Source: Clusia tigrina
Lineage: Eukaryota; Arthropoda; Insecta; Diptera; Clusiidae
Length of the DNA: 64,000 nucleotides
Direction: 5' to 3'
Assembly: GCA_920105625.2 (NCBI GenBank)
Contig: OV050031.1
Coordinates: forward strand, 228,146,194 to 228,210,193
Below are positions 22,302 to 37,624 of this stretch, piece by piece. The translations under genes and the position numbers were made by a program. A model generated the notes under the pieces. The model was given only the letters and a program-made list of their open reading frames with translations. It was not told the DNA's origin and did not search any database. Position 1 is the first letter of the stretch; every line of letters starts with the position of its first letter.

Positions 22302-25146
22302 CTAAAGAAAAGAAGAATCTTTTAATTTGTGACACCATTCTAGCGCGTACTCATAGCCTAAAAATGTGGCGATGTTGAATGGAACCGCGCGCACCACCAA
22401 CATCCAACTTCCACGGAACAGACTGCGCCACCCATAACGCTAAGAAATAGAAGTTGTGCACATTGAAGTGAAATTAAAGCATTTGATGTACATGATGTGA
22501 GCTGGTGCGTACCTGGAAATTCTTGACCAAACAGTGTCGTATGCTCCGATACTGGCGATTTTCTTCAGCTTGCATGATGGTCTTCACTACATCGAACGGA
22601 ATCACGCATACCCATGAGAGAACACCCGCCCAAGCACCTGGCAACATTAGCAAAAATTAATTAATTGACTCTCCTCTAACAGTTGAATCGAGAAGAATTA
22701 AGGAGTACACACCTGCCAAGCTTGTCACAAGGAAATCCACATTCGAAGAGCTGTCGCATAGCCGTCGCTCCTGTTGGCGGTTACGCATAAAAGGGGTTTG
22801 ATCCAAATAATCTATGGTCTGACGGTAAACCAGCATGTAGATGCCATAGGGGAATACATCACTACAAGGGGCAAATTGAGAAGCTGTGGTTACAATGGTG
22901 AAGTGACTGCTTATGTGCATACGAGCAGACCGAACTTACCGACACATCATGGGCAAAAGTCCTCGGTATAAACCAGAGAAGCCGTCTGTTTTAACTATTT
23001 TCCTGAACATGCTGAGCGGAGTATATCGCTTTCCATAAATGTACTCATTGTAATCTACATGGGAACAAAAATGTTGAGAGAATTTATCCTGCTAGTTGGC
23101 GTCCAACTCCACTTACAGCAGTGTGTTTGCAGACGCACTTTGATCAGCTCAATCGGACAGGCAATGAAGGACTGAACGAAGCCCGCCACCGAGCCGGCGA
23201 AGAACATATTTTTGTACTCCAACTGCTCGCGTTGATAATCGCTGTGGCATACACGCTGTAGTTGCCTCAAGTGATTCCCGTAGATGCCAAAGAGTATCGA
23301 ATTGATTGCGCCTGTGGTCATGAATGGGAAGAACATGCCCCTGTAAAAGCCATTTAACTTTAAAGGGTTGATTCGATCGTTTACTATTATGCGGGTCGAT
23401 GAGGAATTTCCGGATTTTAACTTCTAATTTAACATACCCCATTGTTGCGTTGATAGATCTGTTTTATGGCACTTGGTACTGAGGAATTTGAAGCCTGTTG
23501 CCACGTTTTTATGGTATCTAAAGGATGGCCAACTAGAACGCCGCATGCTCCTGAAAAAATAGCAAACATTTAGCCAGGCAATAAAGAGCGTAAGGAACGA
23601 ACGAAAGTTATGAAGAAAAGAAGAAGGCATAAAATCATTATTATGTGGACAATAAAAACCACAACAGTCGAGGACGGAAATACATGGCAATGGTACATTT
23701 AATACTAAACAACAATTTTAAAGATCTAAGAGGTCTCTACGGCTCTATAGTGCTCGTTTCTTGGTTACTCTTACCGTACTCTATGATATCACTGCAGAAC
23801 TTTACAGTAGAGCCACAGTACAGAGAACTATGACATTTATAGGGCTACGTCTAGGTTGGAATAACATATTATAGCGTTGCTAAAACGATTGCAGTATGAA
23901 CTCCTCAGCACTTTACGACTCTTTGAACGCTGTGGCACTTCAACAACTAAACAGACCTTATTTTTCTTAATAGGGTGGCATATCATGAAGAAAGTGTTTA
24001 TACAAGCTCGGAAATATACTCGAGGATGACGTTTTAGCGCCGAAAGCATTATGAAAAGTCGTTTAGAACATCAACATCGGTCGCTGCTGATAAGATCCGA
24101 GCTCTACAGGGGGTCAACTCAGCCAGTTTTGAATTTGTTTCCGCTAATTAGCAACCAATCTTTTCAAGAGAATGAAATTCTGTGGAAGTCCAAATAAAAT
24201 CCATATAGGAGCGGCTGAGAAATAAACAATTGAGCCTCACTACCAGGTGGACCAAAAGGAGCGTCAGTTTGAGTCCTATTTATAGTGCCCGTGGCACGAG
24301 TGCTGATAACAAAGTGCCAAGTTCTCCAGGCAGTTTATGAGTTGGTGCCAAATTTGCTGATGTTGCTTGGGATGTGAACACACTGATTGCACCAATTTCA
24401 CCTTCCAATTCAAAGTGAAATATCGATGATATTCTTTTATAGATCGCGAATAAACGAATCATCTGTAGGCATTCATGTTGTTCACCAGCGAATCCACAAG
24501 ATTCCTTGATTTTTAATATCAAATCTTTAATGAGCAAAATAAACACAACCAACAAATTTTAATTGGGCTGAATTCTTAACGAATCTCATATACTAAGCAT
24601 ATGGTTACCGTCCACCACTTGTTCATTCCACCCCAAATGCCAACAATTTTAATTGGCTCAGGTGGGAAAAGCGTGAGAAGCAGCAACAAAGTGGCAGTGG
24701 CCAGAATCAGGAAGCGATTTAAAAATACAAACAAGATCACGGGCGCCGTACATGAACTTTCACTTGACCACAGCCAAGATAGATGTATATAAATATATAT
24801 TTACACGAGTCAAAGCAATACCCATGAATGAGAATCCGTGCACTCTACCAAATCAAGTGGTTGAACGAACTACTGACGTACTCGCAGTTGGTGAGAGGCA
24901 GGTGGACAACACACCAAATGCGCTGTTTCTGGCCTATCACATGCGACGAAACAGAATCGTGTTGCGTCATATGGAAAATATTTACATTCTATAAAAAGCA
25001 AAGAAAAGCAACTTGCTCCATTGTTCAGGGACACCCACATACGACATTTACTCCGCTGACTCCACTAAAGAAACTGGCAATACTTTGTTTTAGTACCTAC
25101 CACCAAAACTGCCGGCTACAAAATCGCAATAATTCTCCCACTTCAT
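22302..25146 (-). CDS. SLC25 mitochondrial carrier (SLC25A45/47/48-like), complete, seven coding exons
   Basis: Inner-membrane solute carrier of six transmembrane helices in three repeats. Coding exons: 25146-25101, 23550-23438, 23357-23117, 23054-22940, 22861-22713, 22637-22513 and 22439-22302. They total 927 nt, 308 aa plus TAG, close to the family's roughly 300 aa. The short first exon starts MKWENYCDFVAGSFG and was placed by phase (G|GA Gly) and a GTAGGT donor. Carrier signatures appear once per repeat: PLDTIK, PIELIK and PFDVVK. GFYRGMFFPFMTTGAINS and RAVPFNIATFLGYEYALEW match the SLC25A45/47/48 branch. The substrate cannot be told from sequence. By position next to wdb it is probably the orthologue of Drosophila CG5646, recalled and not checked. 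All splice sites are GT-AG; one acceptor (AAAG at 23358) lacks a good pyrimidine tract. Confidence 0.9.
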
Positions 25147-25810
25147 TAGCCCGCCCCCAATTAAAATTGTTGAAAAATTACAAATTCCTCAAATTGCAAA
25201 TGTCGATTTACAATATTTGAAATAAAAACTAAATCGGGCGACACAATTACGCAAATTCAACTTCACACTCTCGATTCGGCGCCGACCCGATTAATCCCGA
25301 CCACTCGCAGCAAGCAACTGAAATGCATTCAAAAACTTTTCGTAGTGGGAAGTGAGCCGGAAAAACTTGCGGAACTTTTGGCCAAAGCTTTTATTGTGAA
25401 CATTTTTGCCTATTCGCATTACACCACATGTCCTAGAACGACCAGTGTGGAGGTCACAATGGCGGGGTTGTGAACCGCGTCTGCCCATACAGCGATAAAA
25501 TACCTTGCGGGATATGATTGTAATAGAAAACATATTTAACTCTGTTTTCATACAAATGCATTGTTAATGTAATTAATTATATGGCTCTTATTCGGATATA
25601 AAGAAGAGAGGAATTTGTTTATACAATAAGAATATAATGCATCAATTCTGTTGCGACTGTAAATAGTGTGACGATGTTTTGTTATCACAACCAAATCATG
25701 TGTCGGAACCCCACTGGGGTTGGCCGAACTTTGATTGAATCGACGCATTGATGAGTCCTAAACAATGACTTAGGAACAAAACGAACATAACTAAGTGACT
25801 TAAGAGACAT

Positions 25811-26690
25811 CTGTTTATAGACTAGGTGAGACATTCATGGATCTCTGTGATACATTCATAAACTATGTCATATATTCATAGACTATGTGAGATATTCATA
25901 GACTATTTGAGATACTCTTAGACTATGTGAAGCATTCATGGGACTCTGTGATGCATTCATGGGACTCTGTGATGCATTCATGGGACTTTGTGATGCATTC
26001 ATAGACTCTGTGAAGCACTCGGAGACTATGTGAGATATTCTTAGACATTATGTGAAACATTCCTAGAGTATGTCAAACATTACTAGAGTATGTGAAACAT
26101 TCCTAGAGTATGTGAAACATTCCTAGAGTATGTGAAACATTCCTAGAGTATGTGAAACATTCCTGGAGTATGTGAAACCTTCCTAGAGTATGTGAAACAT
26201 TCATAGACTTTATGTGAAACTTTCAGAGACTCTTGATGCATTCATAGACTATGCGACACATTCATATACTATGCGAGACATTCATGGATATTATGTGAAA
26301 CATTCATAGACTGTGATCCATTCATAGACTATGTGAGATATTCATAGACTATGTGAGGTACTCACAGACTATGTGAGACATTCATGGATATTATGTGAAA
26401 CTTTCATAGACTCTGTGAGACATTCATAGCCTATATGAGATATACTTAGACATTATGTGAAACATTCCTAGAGTATGTGAAACATTCATAGATATTATGT
26501 GAAACTTTCATACTCTTGATGCATTCATAGACTATGTGAGACATTCATAGCCTATGTGAGATATTCTTAGACATTATGTGAAACATTCCTAGAGTATGTG
26601 AAACATTCATAGATATTATGTGAAACTTTCATAGACTCTTGATGCATTCATAGACTCTGTGAGACATTCGTGGACATTATGTGAAAGACA
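25811..26690. repeat. 20-bp minisatellite (TGTGARACATTC family)
   Basis: About 880 bp of diverged tandem units such as ATGTGAAACATTCCTAGAGT and TGTGAGACATTCATAGACTA. The most uniform block is near 26070-26200. Period is mostly 20 bp, with 19- and 21-23-bp variants. Confidence 0.9.
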
Positions 26691-26831
26691 TAAAAGAAAT
26701 TAAAATTATAAATGAGCACATTAGAAATTTTACAACATTTCACAGCAAATGGCAAACATATTTTGTTAGTGTAACAGGGACAATATCTATTTGTTAGTGT
26801 AGTCCTTTTAAATCATACTGTAACAGGGACA

Positions 26832-27221
26832 CGAGGTGAATTTATTTACATGGTGACTGCAAGGTGAATTTCGTACCTCCGGAATTGTCAAACATAAGCT
26901 ACGTGCGATTAGATACTCTTCAAAACAAACTAAATTGAGACGAATGGAGAAATGTATAAGAGCTGCTTAAAGTGGTACACAATTTATGTAAAATATATTT
27001 AATAGTTAAATAGACTCATGATTTCTTCATAATGGTCAAACTTCTCAAATATAACAATTAAAAAAAAAAAACTTATTCACTCAAATCAAAACTCTATTTG
27101 CAACTGTTTGCATATTTGTTTTGATCGCATTTTTGTATAAATTAAATTTTGACAGCTGCGTCGAGAAAAATGGTTTTAAAAAATTTCTTCTTGCAGTCAC
27201 CATGTAAGCAAATTCACCTTG
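26832..27221. mobile_element. CAAGGTG-ended hAT-like MITE, copy 1
   Basis: About 390 bp. The left end AGGTGAATTTATTTACATGG and the right end (inward AAGGTGAATTTGCTTACATG) form about 30-bp inverted repeats running into GTGACTGCAAG. The body is almost the same as the copy at 61152. Flanks ACAGGGAC / ACGGGGAC are a near-match 8-bp target duplication. Non-coding. Confidence 0.8.
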
Positions 27222-27867
27222 ACGGGGACATAACAACATATTCAACATATCCTTAATGGTGAATTTCGTTGATTGATTCGGAATGTTTGCTTTCGCTGTG
27301 GCGATTGTAAATCCAAAATTCATTTATTTTGTTTTTAATTAATTTTTATTGTTGATTGATTTCTTAGATAATTTTTGCTTACAGCAAAAAGTTGCTTAAT
27401 CATTTTTTATCTGTTTTTTCTTCAGTTTCATTATTCTTCCATCATTTATAGAGTATTTGTTAGATGAATACACTTTGTAATTAATTATTTTATGCTTTGT
27501 TTTTCATTTTAAATAATATATCATCATATCAACTATTCTTTTGTTTTGTTTTTTGTTTGTTTCTTTTTTAATGTAATTAATAATTTCGTATTTTTTACGA
27601 TATTCTCTATTTTAAATCTTTTATCAATTTAAAAGTATTCTTTATAAATATATTCTTTTTCAGTTTATTGTATACTTTAAATTATATAGCAAAGGTATAA
27701 CTCTATATAGTGAAACATTTACATAACTACATACAAATACAACTACATGTAAACAAATACATGTACAACAAAACAAAAATACACAGAATAAATTTAAAAA
27801 AAAAACACATTAAATTATGCCTTGAATATGCAAGGAGCTGGGGAGTTCTCTTATGACAAAGGAAAAG

Positions 27868-27870
<3 letters not shown>

Positions 27871-27904
<34 letters not shown>
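27871..27904. repeat. (AT)n microsatellite
   Basis: Simple AT tract of about 34 bp. Confidence 0.9.
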
Positions 27905-27906
<2 letters not shown>

Positions 27907-28104
27907 CTCGAATTTCAGAAGCCAGTTTGAACTTCGTTAATATTTATAAGTATGATTTTAATGCTTAAAACAAAATTATATTATGCTGACCTTGTAGCCT
28001 AAAGAAAGGGTAACAGATATTATTTCTTTTTTGTATTGTGATTTAAATATACCGTGTCCAGCCTTTCGTAGCAACAGTAATCAATCGTAATAGTTAATAA
28101 TAGC

Positions 28105-28160
28105 AGTGATAATAATAATAATAGTAATATAATAATAATAATAATAATAATAATAGTAAT
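28105..28160. repeat. (AAT)n microsatellite
   Basis: AATAAT triplets with a few TAG interruptions. Confidence 0.85.
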
Positions 28161-29218
28161 TAAAATGATAATTATACCATTTTGTTGTGTTTAAAAGTGT
28201 TCTTTGACGTTCCTTCATTTCATTTAAATATATTTATTGAACTTTTGCATTGTATAATTTTCATTTCTAACCGCATTTCTTTCTTCCTTTAGTTTCCGCA
28301 ATAAATTATAATTTCTGTTTGGTTTTTACTTTCGCGTACTTTATTTTGTTTTGTAATTATTTTTTATAACTGCCGCCGCATAAAACTTAAAATTTAACTG
28401 TTATTTTTATTATTTTGCATTTCTTCTCCTATAACTCTAAAAAGATTGGTAAACAATTTGATTTTTGTTTTTGTCGGTTAAGCGTTTTCTCAAATAACTC
28501 TCTTACTCATTTATTTTGTTTTCATTTAGCAAGTTTATTATCTTATTTTTGCATAGAATATTTATTTATTTTGTAATAAATATATATGTGTATAAATAAT
28601 TTTATGCTTACAAATTAGTTCCATTTAACATCGCTTTTCTCATCGCTCAATGCTCCACTCCGCGGGCTTTCATTTATTAAGAGCCGCTAAGTTTACACTA
28701 CAAATGGTTTAAATGTATGTTACAATTAATAATGATAACTAAAAGTAACGAACAAAATCACGAAAGCTGAAATTTTCAATTATACAAGCCAACTTAAAAC
28801 TTTAACAAATCGTTATTTTGAAAATATTCGTAACACTTCAATTCAAGTCTGATACGTTTGGAGCGACAACAAAACGATTGATTAAAAGCAGTGCGTACAT
28901 TTCATATTTCTAATAGTTCGAAAATGTTGTAAAGTTGCATTCGAATTAAAAAACAAACCAAATTTCCATTTATATACTCTAATTCCGTTTATATATCCTA
29001 AACTCAAGGTTAGCACCCAGTGCGAAATAGTTTGAAATCATTAAGAAAGACTCTAGCCAAGTTGTTTGAAGATGGTGAAAAGCGAAGGGGTCTCCGCTTG
29101 GACAAATTGTGCCAATTGCAACATGGGCTAGAAACATGAGTGAGGGCGTCATTCGTAAACTGCAGGCAACTGTGGAGGCTTCCAGCATGCCATGCGAGAC
29201 AATTAGTAGACATCATAC

Positions 29219-29273
29219 CAAGGTGAATTTACTTACAAGTAATTAAGTACTAAGTGTAAGTAAATTCACCTTG
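29219..29273. mobile_element. Terminal-repeat-only CAAGGTG element (55 bp hairpin)
   Basis: CAAGGTGAATTTACTTACA and its exact reverse complement surround a 17-nt spacer. The arms match the ends of the elements at 26832 and 61152, so this is a sibling with essentially no body. It is flanked by exact 8-bp direct repeats CATCATAC (29211-29218 and 29274-29281). Confidence 0.85.
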
Positions 29274-31559
29274 CATCATACATAGCACTGTGGTGAACAC
29301 TTTACATGACATGCACTGTCACCGCCAACTCCCCACACCCACCACATGGGCTGCATACGAAGAATCAATAGTTTTGCTATTTTCCTATAAAGTTGTTTCC
29401 TTGGCGGAATGTATACCGGGTGAGTTCTGCTGCAGCTGCCTTGGACCAATACTAGTGCCAAGTAAGAGTAATTCCACAGACAGTGGGCAGTAAATCGCAA
29501 GGGAACTTTTCTCCCTGAAGTGCATTCGTTAGCTTAAAATTGCATTCAGGCAGTCTACTAAATGTTTGGTCTTTAGTCTCAAATTTCAGTATGGTGTAAT
29601 ATAAAGCCACTTCACTGCTGAGAGCCAACTTCCAGTTTAGGATAGTAGGGGTGAATCTGTTAAAATATTCACTTAGTTTTGCTTTTTAACATTTTTTATG
29701 CTGTAAGTGAAGTGAAAATTGTTTAACTTTAGTCTAAAGGTGTAACACTTATTTTTGCTTCTTGTTTTTGTTGTTCTAGAAAATCTTTAACATACATAAG
29801 AATATGAGAAAATGGGCGTGTGTGGTGACGTAATGTGGCATATGGTGCCATGTATGCACATTTGGATGCGCTTTATAAATGTGTTATTGAGAATGTGTGA
29901 GAAAAGTGCAGGCAGAAAATGTCCGATGCGCTAAATAAGAAAGTGCTCTTTTGCTATGGCCCTTTCCCTAATATTGCCGGTAAGTTATTCACAAAAATGC
30001 TTGAACAGCGAATCATTATACGGATGATCTTGAATTCCCAAGTCATTTTATAGGGACCTAATTATCATTCCCAAGATAAGTTTGCATATAAAAGTTCGTC
30101 TTCCTTCGTTTGTGACTCGTCTCGCAAACAGGCAAAAATGTACGCACGCAGTTTTATTTGGTAGAATCGCTTCGGCTGAGTTTGCTTGAATGCCAACAAA
30201 CAATTTTGTCCATTAGGAGCTGAACTAAATGGGTGGCTACGCTATCGGGAAACATTCAATTCGTATTACTGCCCTAAATAGCCGGTATTAATGAGCCGCC
30301 ACCTAGATTCGCTGTGCTTTTTCAGAGAAAACGTCAATTATGCTGCTGATCCCCAGAGTTCGATATCACAAAATTGTTGCGTCAGCTGTAGAAGGGTACT
30401 AACTAAGCGTGTCCTCTGCAAGCCACTGCCTACCCAATTGATTCAATGCTATTCCACACCAACCAAAAGGATAGTTTGATATGTTGCGAAGTCCCTCACA
30501 CGCGTGTACAAGCATCAAGCCGCCAAACTGCAATTGTGCTCTTTAAGGGATTCTGTGTCTCGGCATACGTGAAACTATTTGCAATTTAGAGTGGACTACG
30601 AAACTTGCTGCTTGGTAAGTGCCACTTTAATGAAAATATGGTACGAGTACTTGGACGTAGGGTGTATTTGTGTGGTTTTGAATTTGTGAGTCATAGTAGC
30701 ATTCCCATCGCTGGAAGCACACTAAGCAACTGTGTCATAATTGAAAAATGTGTCAAACTATATTCAATCAAATCAAATTCTATTATCATGCATAGTATTG
30801 TACTTATATATACACCTAAATATGTATGCTCCATCCTGCATGGATCTGTGAGTCATAAGATTGTGTATATTATATATGCATATAAATATAATAATACATT
30901 TTAATATATAAATTTTCGCATTTTCGTAACTTAACCAATACTTAATTCTCGTATTAGTCGCGTCCTAAACGTTATGTAGTTATTATTATTTTATAGCTTG
31001 TTGGTTTATTATGCTGGATATAAAAGCATATGATTTATTCATTACTTATTCAATCCGTTTTATTAAAAGTTACTCTCATTTAGTTATATAAAAAAAACAC
31101 TCCTATATTTATTTATTTTTGTTACAAGTATATATATCCAATTATTGTTGTTGTAGTTTTACTTTACTGGTTTTATTTTGTGTGTAGGTGTGTATAAATC
31201 TATATGCATATATAACTAAATTTTGTATATTTTGTATAATCATTTTTTCTTTCTGACTTAAAAATACTTTTATATCTGCTCGTTTTTCTTATTTAAGTTT
31301 ACATAATAATTTTCTTTTTCAATTTTATGCTTATTACTTATTTTATTTTTTGCATTTTAAAAGCATAGCTGGGATTTTCATATAATATAATTTCTTTTAT
31401 TGATTTCCCTCACTTTTGTTATTCTAGTAAAATAGTGTGAAGAACGCATTCGTGTGAAAATGCATAGCAAGAAAACAGCTCGGGCTCAACGAAAGAAAGA
31501 GAGTGAGAGAGAGGGAGATAGCAACTGAGCCATTGCGTTGCAACTCAACAGTGTGAAAG

Positions 31560-31656
31560 CAAAGAGTATACGTAAATAGAGCTCGCATGATGATCGCCTT
31601 CACTTCCATTTGACAATATTTTGAGTGATTCAATCTCTATATATGTGTACTCTTTG
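31560..31656. mobile_element. CAAAGAG-ended MITE, copy A (97 bp)
   Basis: Ends CAAAGAGTATAC and GTGTACTCTTTG. Inside are AGAGCTCGCATGA and CGCCTTCACTTCCATTT, shared with the copy at 49784. Flanks GTGAAAG / GTAAAAG are a 6-of-7 target duplication. It sits in the presumed wdb 3' UTR region. Confidence 0.8.
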
Positions 31657-32460
31657 GTAAAAGTTTCGGCTAGAAAATGTTCCAATATGCTAATTTTTGC
31701 CAAGTGGAAAACATTGCAAAATATAAGCGCAACAGAAGTAGGGAAATTAGGAGCATATAATTATCAAAGTATTCAAATGCTGCTGCAAGAAACCATTTAC
31801 ATAAGTATTTACGCTTGTTTAATATATTTTTGAATGCGAATCTTTTCGCTCTCACCTCAGTTTATCGACAATTTCTCTGCCAATTAGGGTTTTAGTTTCA
31901 AATACTCTCTTCAAAATGAAGTTTGACTTGTTCTCTTTCCTTTATCTTACTCTTAGCATGGTTGATAAGATTTCCTTTCTTCTCTTCACTATTTCGATAT
32001 CAATGGTTTCAAATCTAATATTTCGTCGCTATGCTACTAAAGCGCATTTTCTTTAGTATTTAGTATGTGGGTGTGTATGAGTGTGTTTATTCTATACAAT
32101 TATATATATTGAACTGAGTGTAGTTTAGTATCGCATAAGTTCTTTTTTACTTTTGTTTGTTATTCATTTAATTTTTTGTTTGTTGTTTGTTTTTGTTGAA
32201 CTACAATTTTATTTTTATTCAGTTTTATGGTATTATAACTAATATTTTAATATATATATATATAAGATAAGATTTATGCTTTCATACGTTTTTTAATTCT
32301 CGCCCTCGAAATTGCTGCTGTGTTTACTAGTTCCCCTACTGAAACGTGCTACAATGCATTTTCGAGGCTCCTTCGTCGCTTCATTTTCGTTTAAGACTGG
32401 TTTTGGTGCAGGAGCACGCACGTTTCTACACTGATTTTTTCTCTTTTTAGCCAACACTGT

Positions 32461-35283
<2,823 letters not shown>

Positions 35284-36519
35284 TTTACTTGCTTTTGTGT
35301 CTATATAGTTGTGTGTTAATGTTGTATTTGTATTCTCTTGTTTAGTTCAGCGTGCCTTGTGTACTATTCAATGGTATGTTGTGATAGAAGGAGGTGTTGG
35401 TGCTGGTGTGCTTGCTGGCTTGTTTGGTTGGTTTGGTGATAGGGGCGTGCACGTCTAGTTGGGTATTCGTGGATGATGGATGAGTACAGTTGCGATTGGA
35501 TGCTCAACTGATTGTTGGATTGCTTGCTGGTGTGTGAGGACTTGATCACTGTTTTATTAGCTACTCTTCTTAATAGCAGCTGCAGAACATGCTGTATGAG
35601 GATGGTGGTGATAGTCGAAATAGGAAGGATTTTGCTTTATAATTATTTTCTCTATTTGTTTACAAAACTGGAACTTTGATGAATAACGACGGCACTTGTT
35701 TTAAATTAGTTTCTTTCGTACTTGTTGCTGATATTTGATTAGTTATTAGTTTTTGACTTTAAATTCGTTTAACCTTTGCAATTGGTTTTGGTTTACGGGA
35801 GGATGATGAATATTTACACTGAGCAACGTATAAATTATCTGTAAAGAGCACAACATCATTATTAGACATAAATAGCACTGATTGTGGGAAACTATTTCCG
35901 TTTTCAATTTGGCTCACCTTAGATGTGGTTGGTTCTGGTTGAAGAAGCGTGTTCTTTGAAGGGTTTTTAATGGATACTTTGTTGTTGTTGTTGTTGAGTG
36001 TGGTTCTCTCGCTGAAACTGTCACACTCTCTGCCTCTTCTTAGCCCCGTTAAACCCCACTTAAGATGCTACGCTTGCTGTGTTTTCGTTCGATGGATGGC
36101 ACATTGAATACAATTTCTTGTTGTTGTTTTTATAGTTGGTACTTGGTCGGTTATTATATATCGTACTGACGCGCCTATTTCTTATGCTTACACGCGAGTA
36201 TAATAGTATATATAGTACACTACCAGCCGCAGCTTGGCCAATAGCAAAAAACTAGTGTATTTGTTGGATGGTGATGATGAGCTACTCTTAGTAGTGGCGG
36301 TAATGGTAGGCGTGGTGGGTGAGAATGATGCGATGCTTGTTGATTTTGATGATTTACTATATGCTGTTTTCCCGTCAAAAGGCCTGCAATTGATCCGTTT
36401 ACTTATATCTCTGCTTGCGTGTGGCAATTTGAAGATTTGCGACTGCGCAGCGTCAGCAAAACTTCAATGCTCTCATTTCCCGCAGACAGGTGTGGCAGGC
36501 GGGTGGGGTGGAAAATGCT

Positions 36520-36578
36520 TCAGCTATACTTCTTATTAATGGCGATAAATACGGCGGCAACTGTGGTCATTACAATCG
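36520..36578 (-). other. Orphan exon-like segment ending in a hydrophobic tail
   Basis: After a strong acceptor (GGTTTCTTTCAG, ending at 36579) the minus strand reads two bases plus 19 codons: IVMTTVAAVFIAINKKYS, then TGA. The peptide looks like a tail anchor or last transmembrane exon with a short basic end. No matching upstream exon was found, and a wdb 5' UTR exon with a chance frame is equally possible. Confidence 0.3.
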
Positions 36579-37079
36579 CTGAAAGAAACCAGAAATAAGA
36601 TGGTTATTTAAAAGAAATAATGAGTATTTATTTATGTTAAATGCATTTTACTTTTACTTTATATGTCAAACTTAAGTTTCCCTTGCACGCATACGCATTC
36701 ACCCTGGTCCAACCCCCCGAAAGATGTGCAAACAAAACGCACTGCAAGTAATGCATTGTGTAATGTGTCGTAAGCTAAAAGGCCATGCTAAAATACCATA
36801 AAAGACCCCCGGAACCGTCTTTGGAAAAAGAATCAACAAAGACAGTAGACCCTGAGCTCAGTCGATTCCCGTACTTCGTTCAAATTGCCTTTCAACCAAA
36901 TGCGCGAATGCGAGGACAAAGTAACAAGGCAATCATAGAGCAACTCTTCAATCCTAATCTGATTGGTATAATAATGCGAGCAGTTGATCGTGTTTTCAGG
37001 TGGCAGTGATATTCGTATAACTGTATTTCCTTTCCAGGAAAAAGGAACCTCCAATTAGCTCCCATTTTGAAACTTGTTG

Positions 37080-37325
37080 GCGTAGGAATAGAGATAGAGA
37101 TTCGTCTGATCCTGATACCTGGGTTAGTGTACCACCAAACAGTCTTGGAATTGTTACCGACCGTCAGAAGTAGATATAGAGATTCACCTGGATCCTGGTA
37201 CCTGGTTTAGTATACCTCCAAACAGTCTTTGAGTTGTTACTAGGCGTCAGGAATAGAGATAGAGATTCACCTGGATCCTGATACCCTGGGCTAATGTCTT
37301 GGAATTGTTACTGAGCGTCAGCTAA
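37080..37325. repeat. Three-copy tandem repeat of about 85-90 bp
   Basis: Units share AATAGAGATAGAGATTC, CTGGATCCTGATACC and CAGTCTTGGAATTGTTAC. The third is partly deleted. Confidence 0.8.
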
Positions 37326-37624
37326 GGACTTGTGTGCTTATTTTGTGGAGATCAGGAAAAGGTGAAACAATTTTTGATTTATAAAACTTTACTTTTATTT
37401 TATTTTATTTTCTTTGATTCGTCTTCGATAAAATAAAATGAGTTATTTTTTCGTACATAATTCAAAGAATTTTCTTTTTGAGGATTTTTTAAATGAAAAT
37501 ATGTGTGGCCAAAGTAAACTATAAATTTTGCTGGTAATGGGAGTTAATCCTTGATGATGTAATGCTTCCAAAACAGTGTTCAGTAATACATTGAATGGTT
37601 ATTATGGTGTTGGAGTTGAGAAAT

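Larger units (their letters stand above)
25147..32460. other. Region between the carrier and wdb: minisatellite, MITEs, probable wdb 3' UTR
   Basis: From 25147 the carrier leader should begin. Then come a 20-bp minisatellite (25811-26690), a hAT-like MITE (26832-27221), simple AT/AAT tracts, a mini hairpin element (29219-29273) and a small MITE (31560-31656). Sequence from roughly 30900 to 32460 is very T-rich on the plus strand (A-rich on the sense strand of wdb) and has no protein frame, fitting a long wdb 3' UTR. I cannot place the cleavage site. Confidence 0.5.
35284..37624 (-). other. wdb: Upstream region of wdb: leader candidates
   Basis: Directly upstream of the wdb ATG is an A-rich leader (GCAAGTAAAATG). 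Farther up are CAACAACAACAAC-type tracts (sense strand, 35980-36000) common in fly 5' UTRs. No TATA element or transcription start is certain. An acceptor-led segment at 36520-36578 and a tandem repeat at about 37080-37325 also lie here. The 36600-37080 stretch shows nothing recognisable. Confidence 0.4.

Noticed and set aside
24828..25220. 130-codon plus-strand ORF
   Set aside because: It lies antisense across the first coding exon of the carrier and has no domain.
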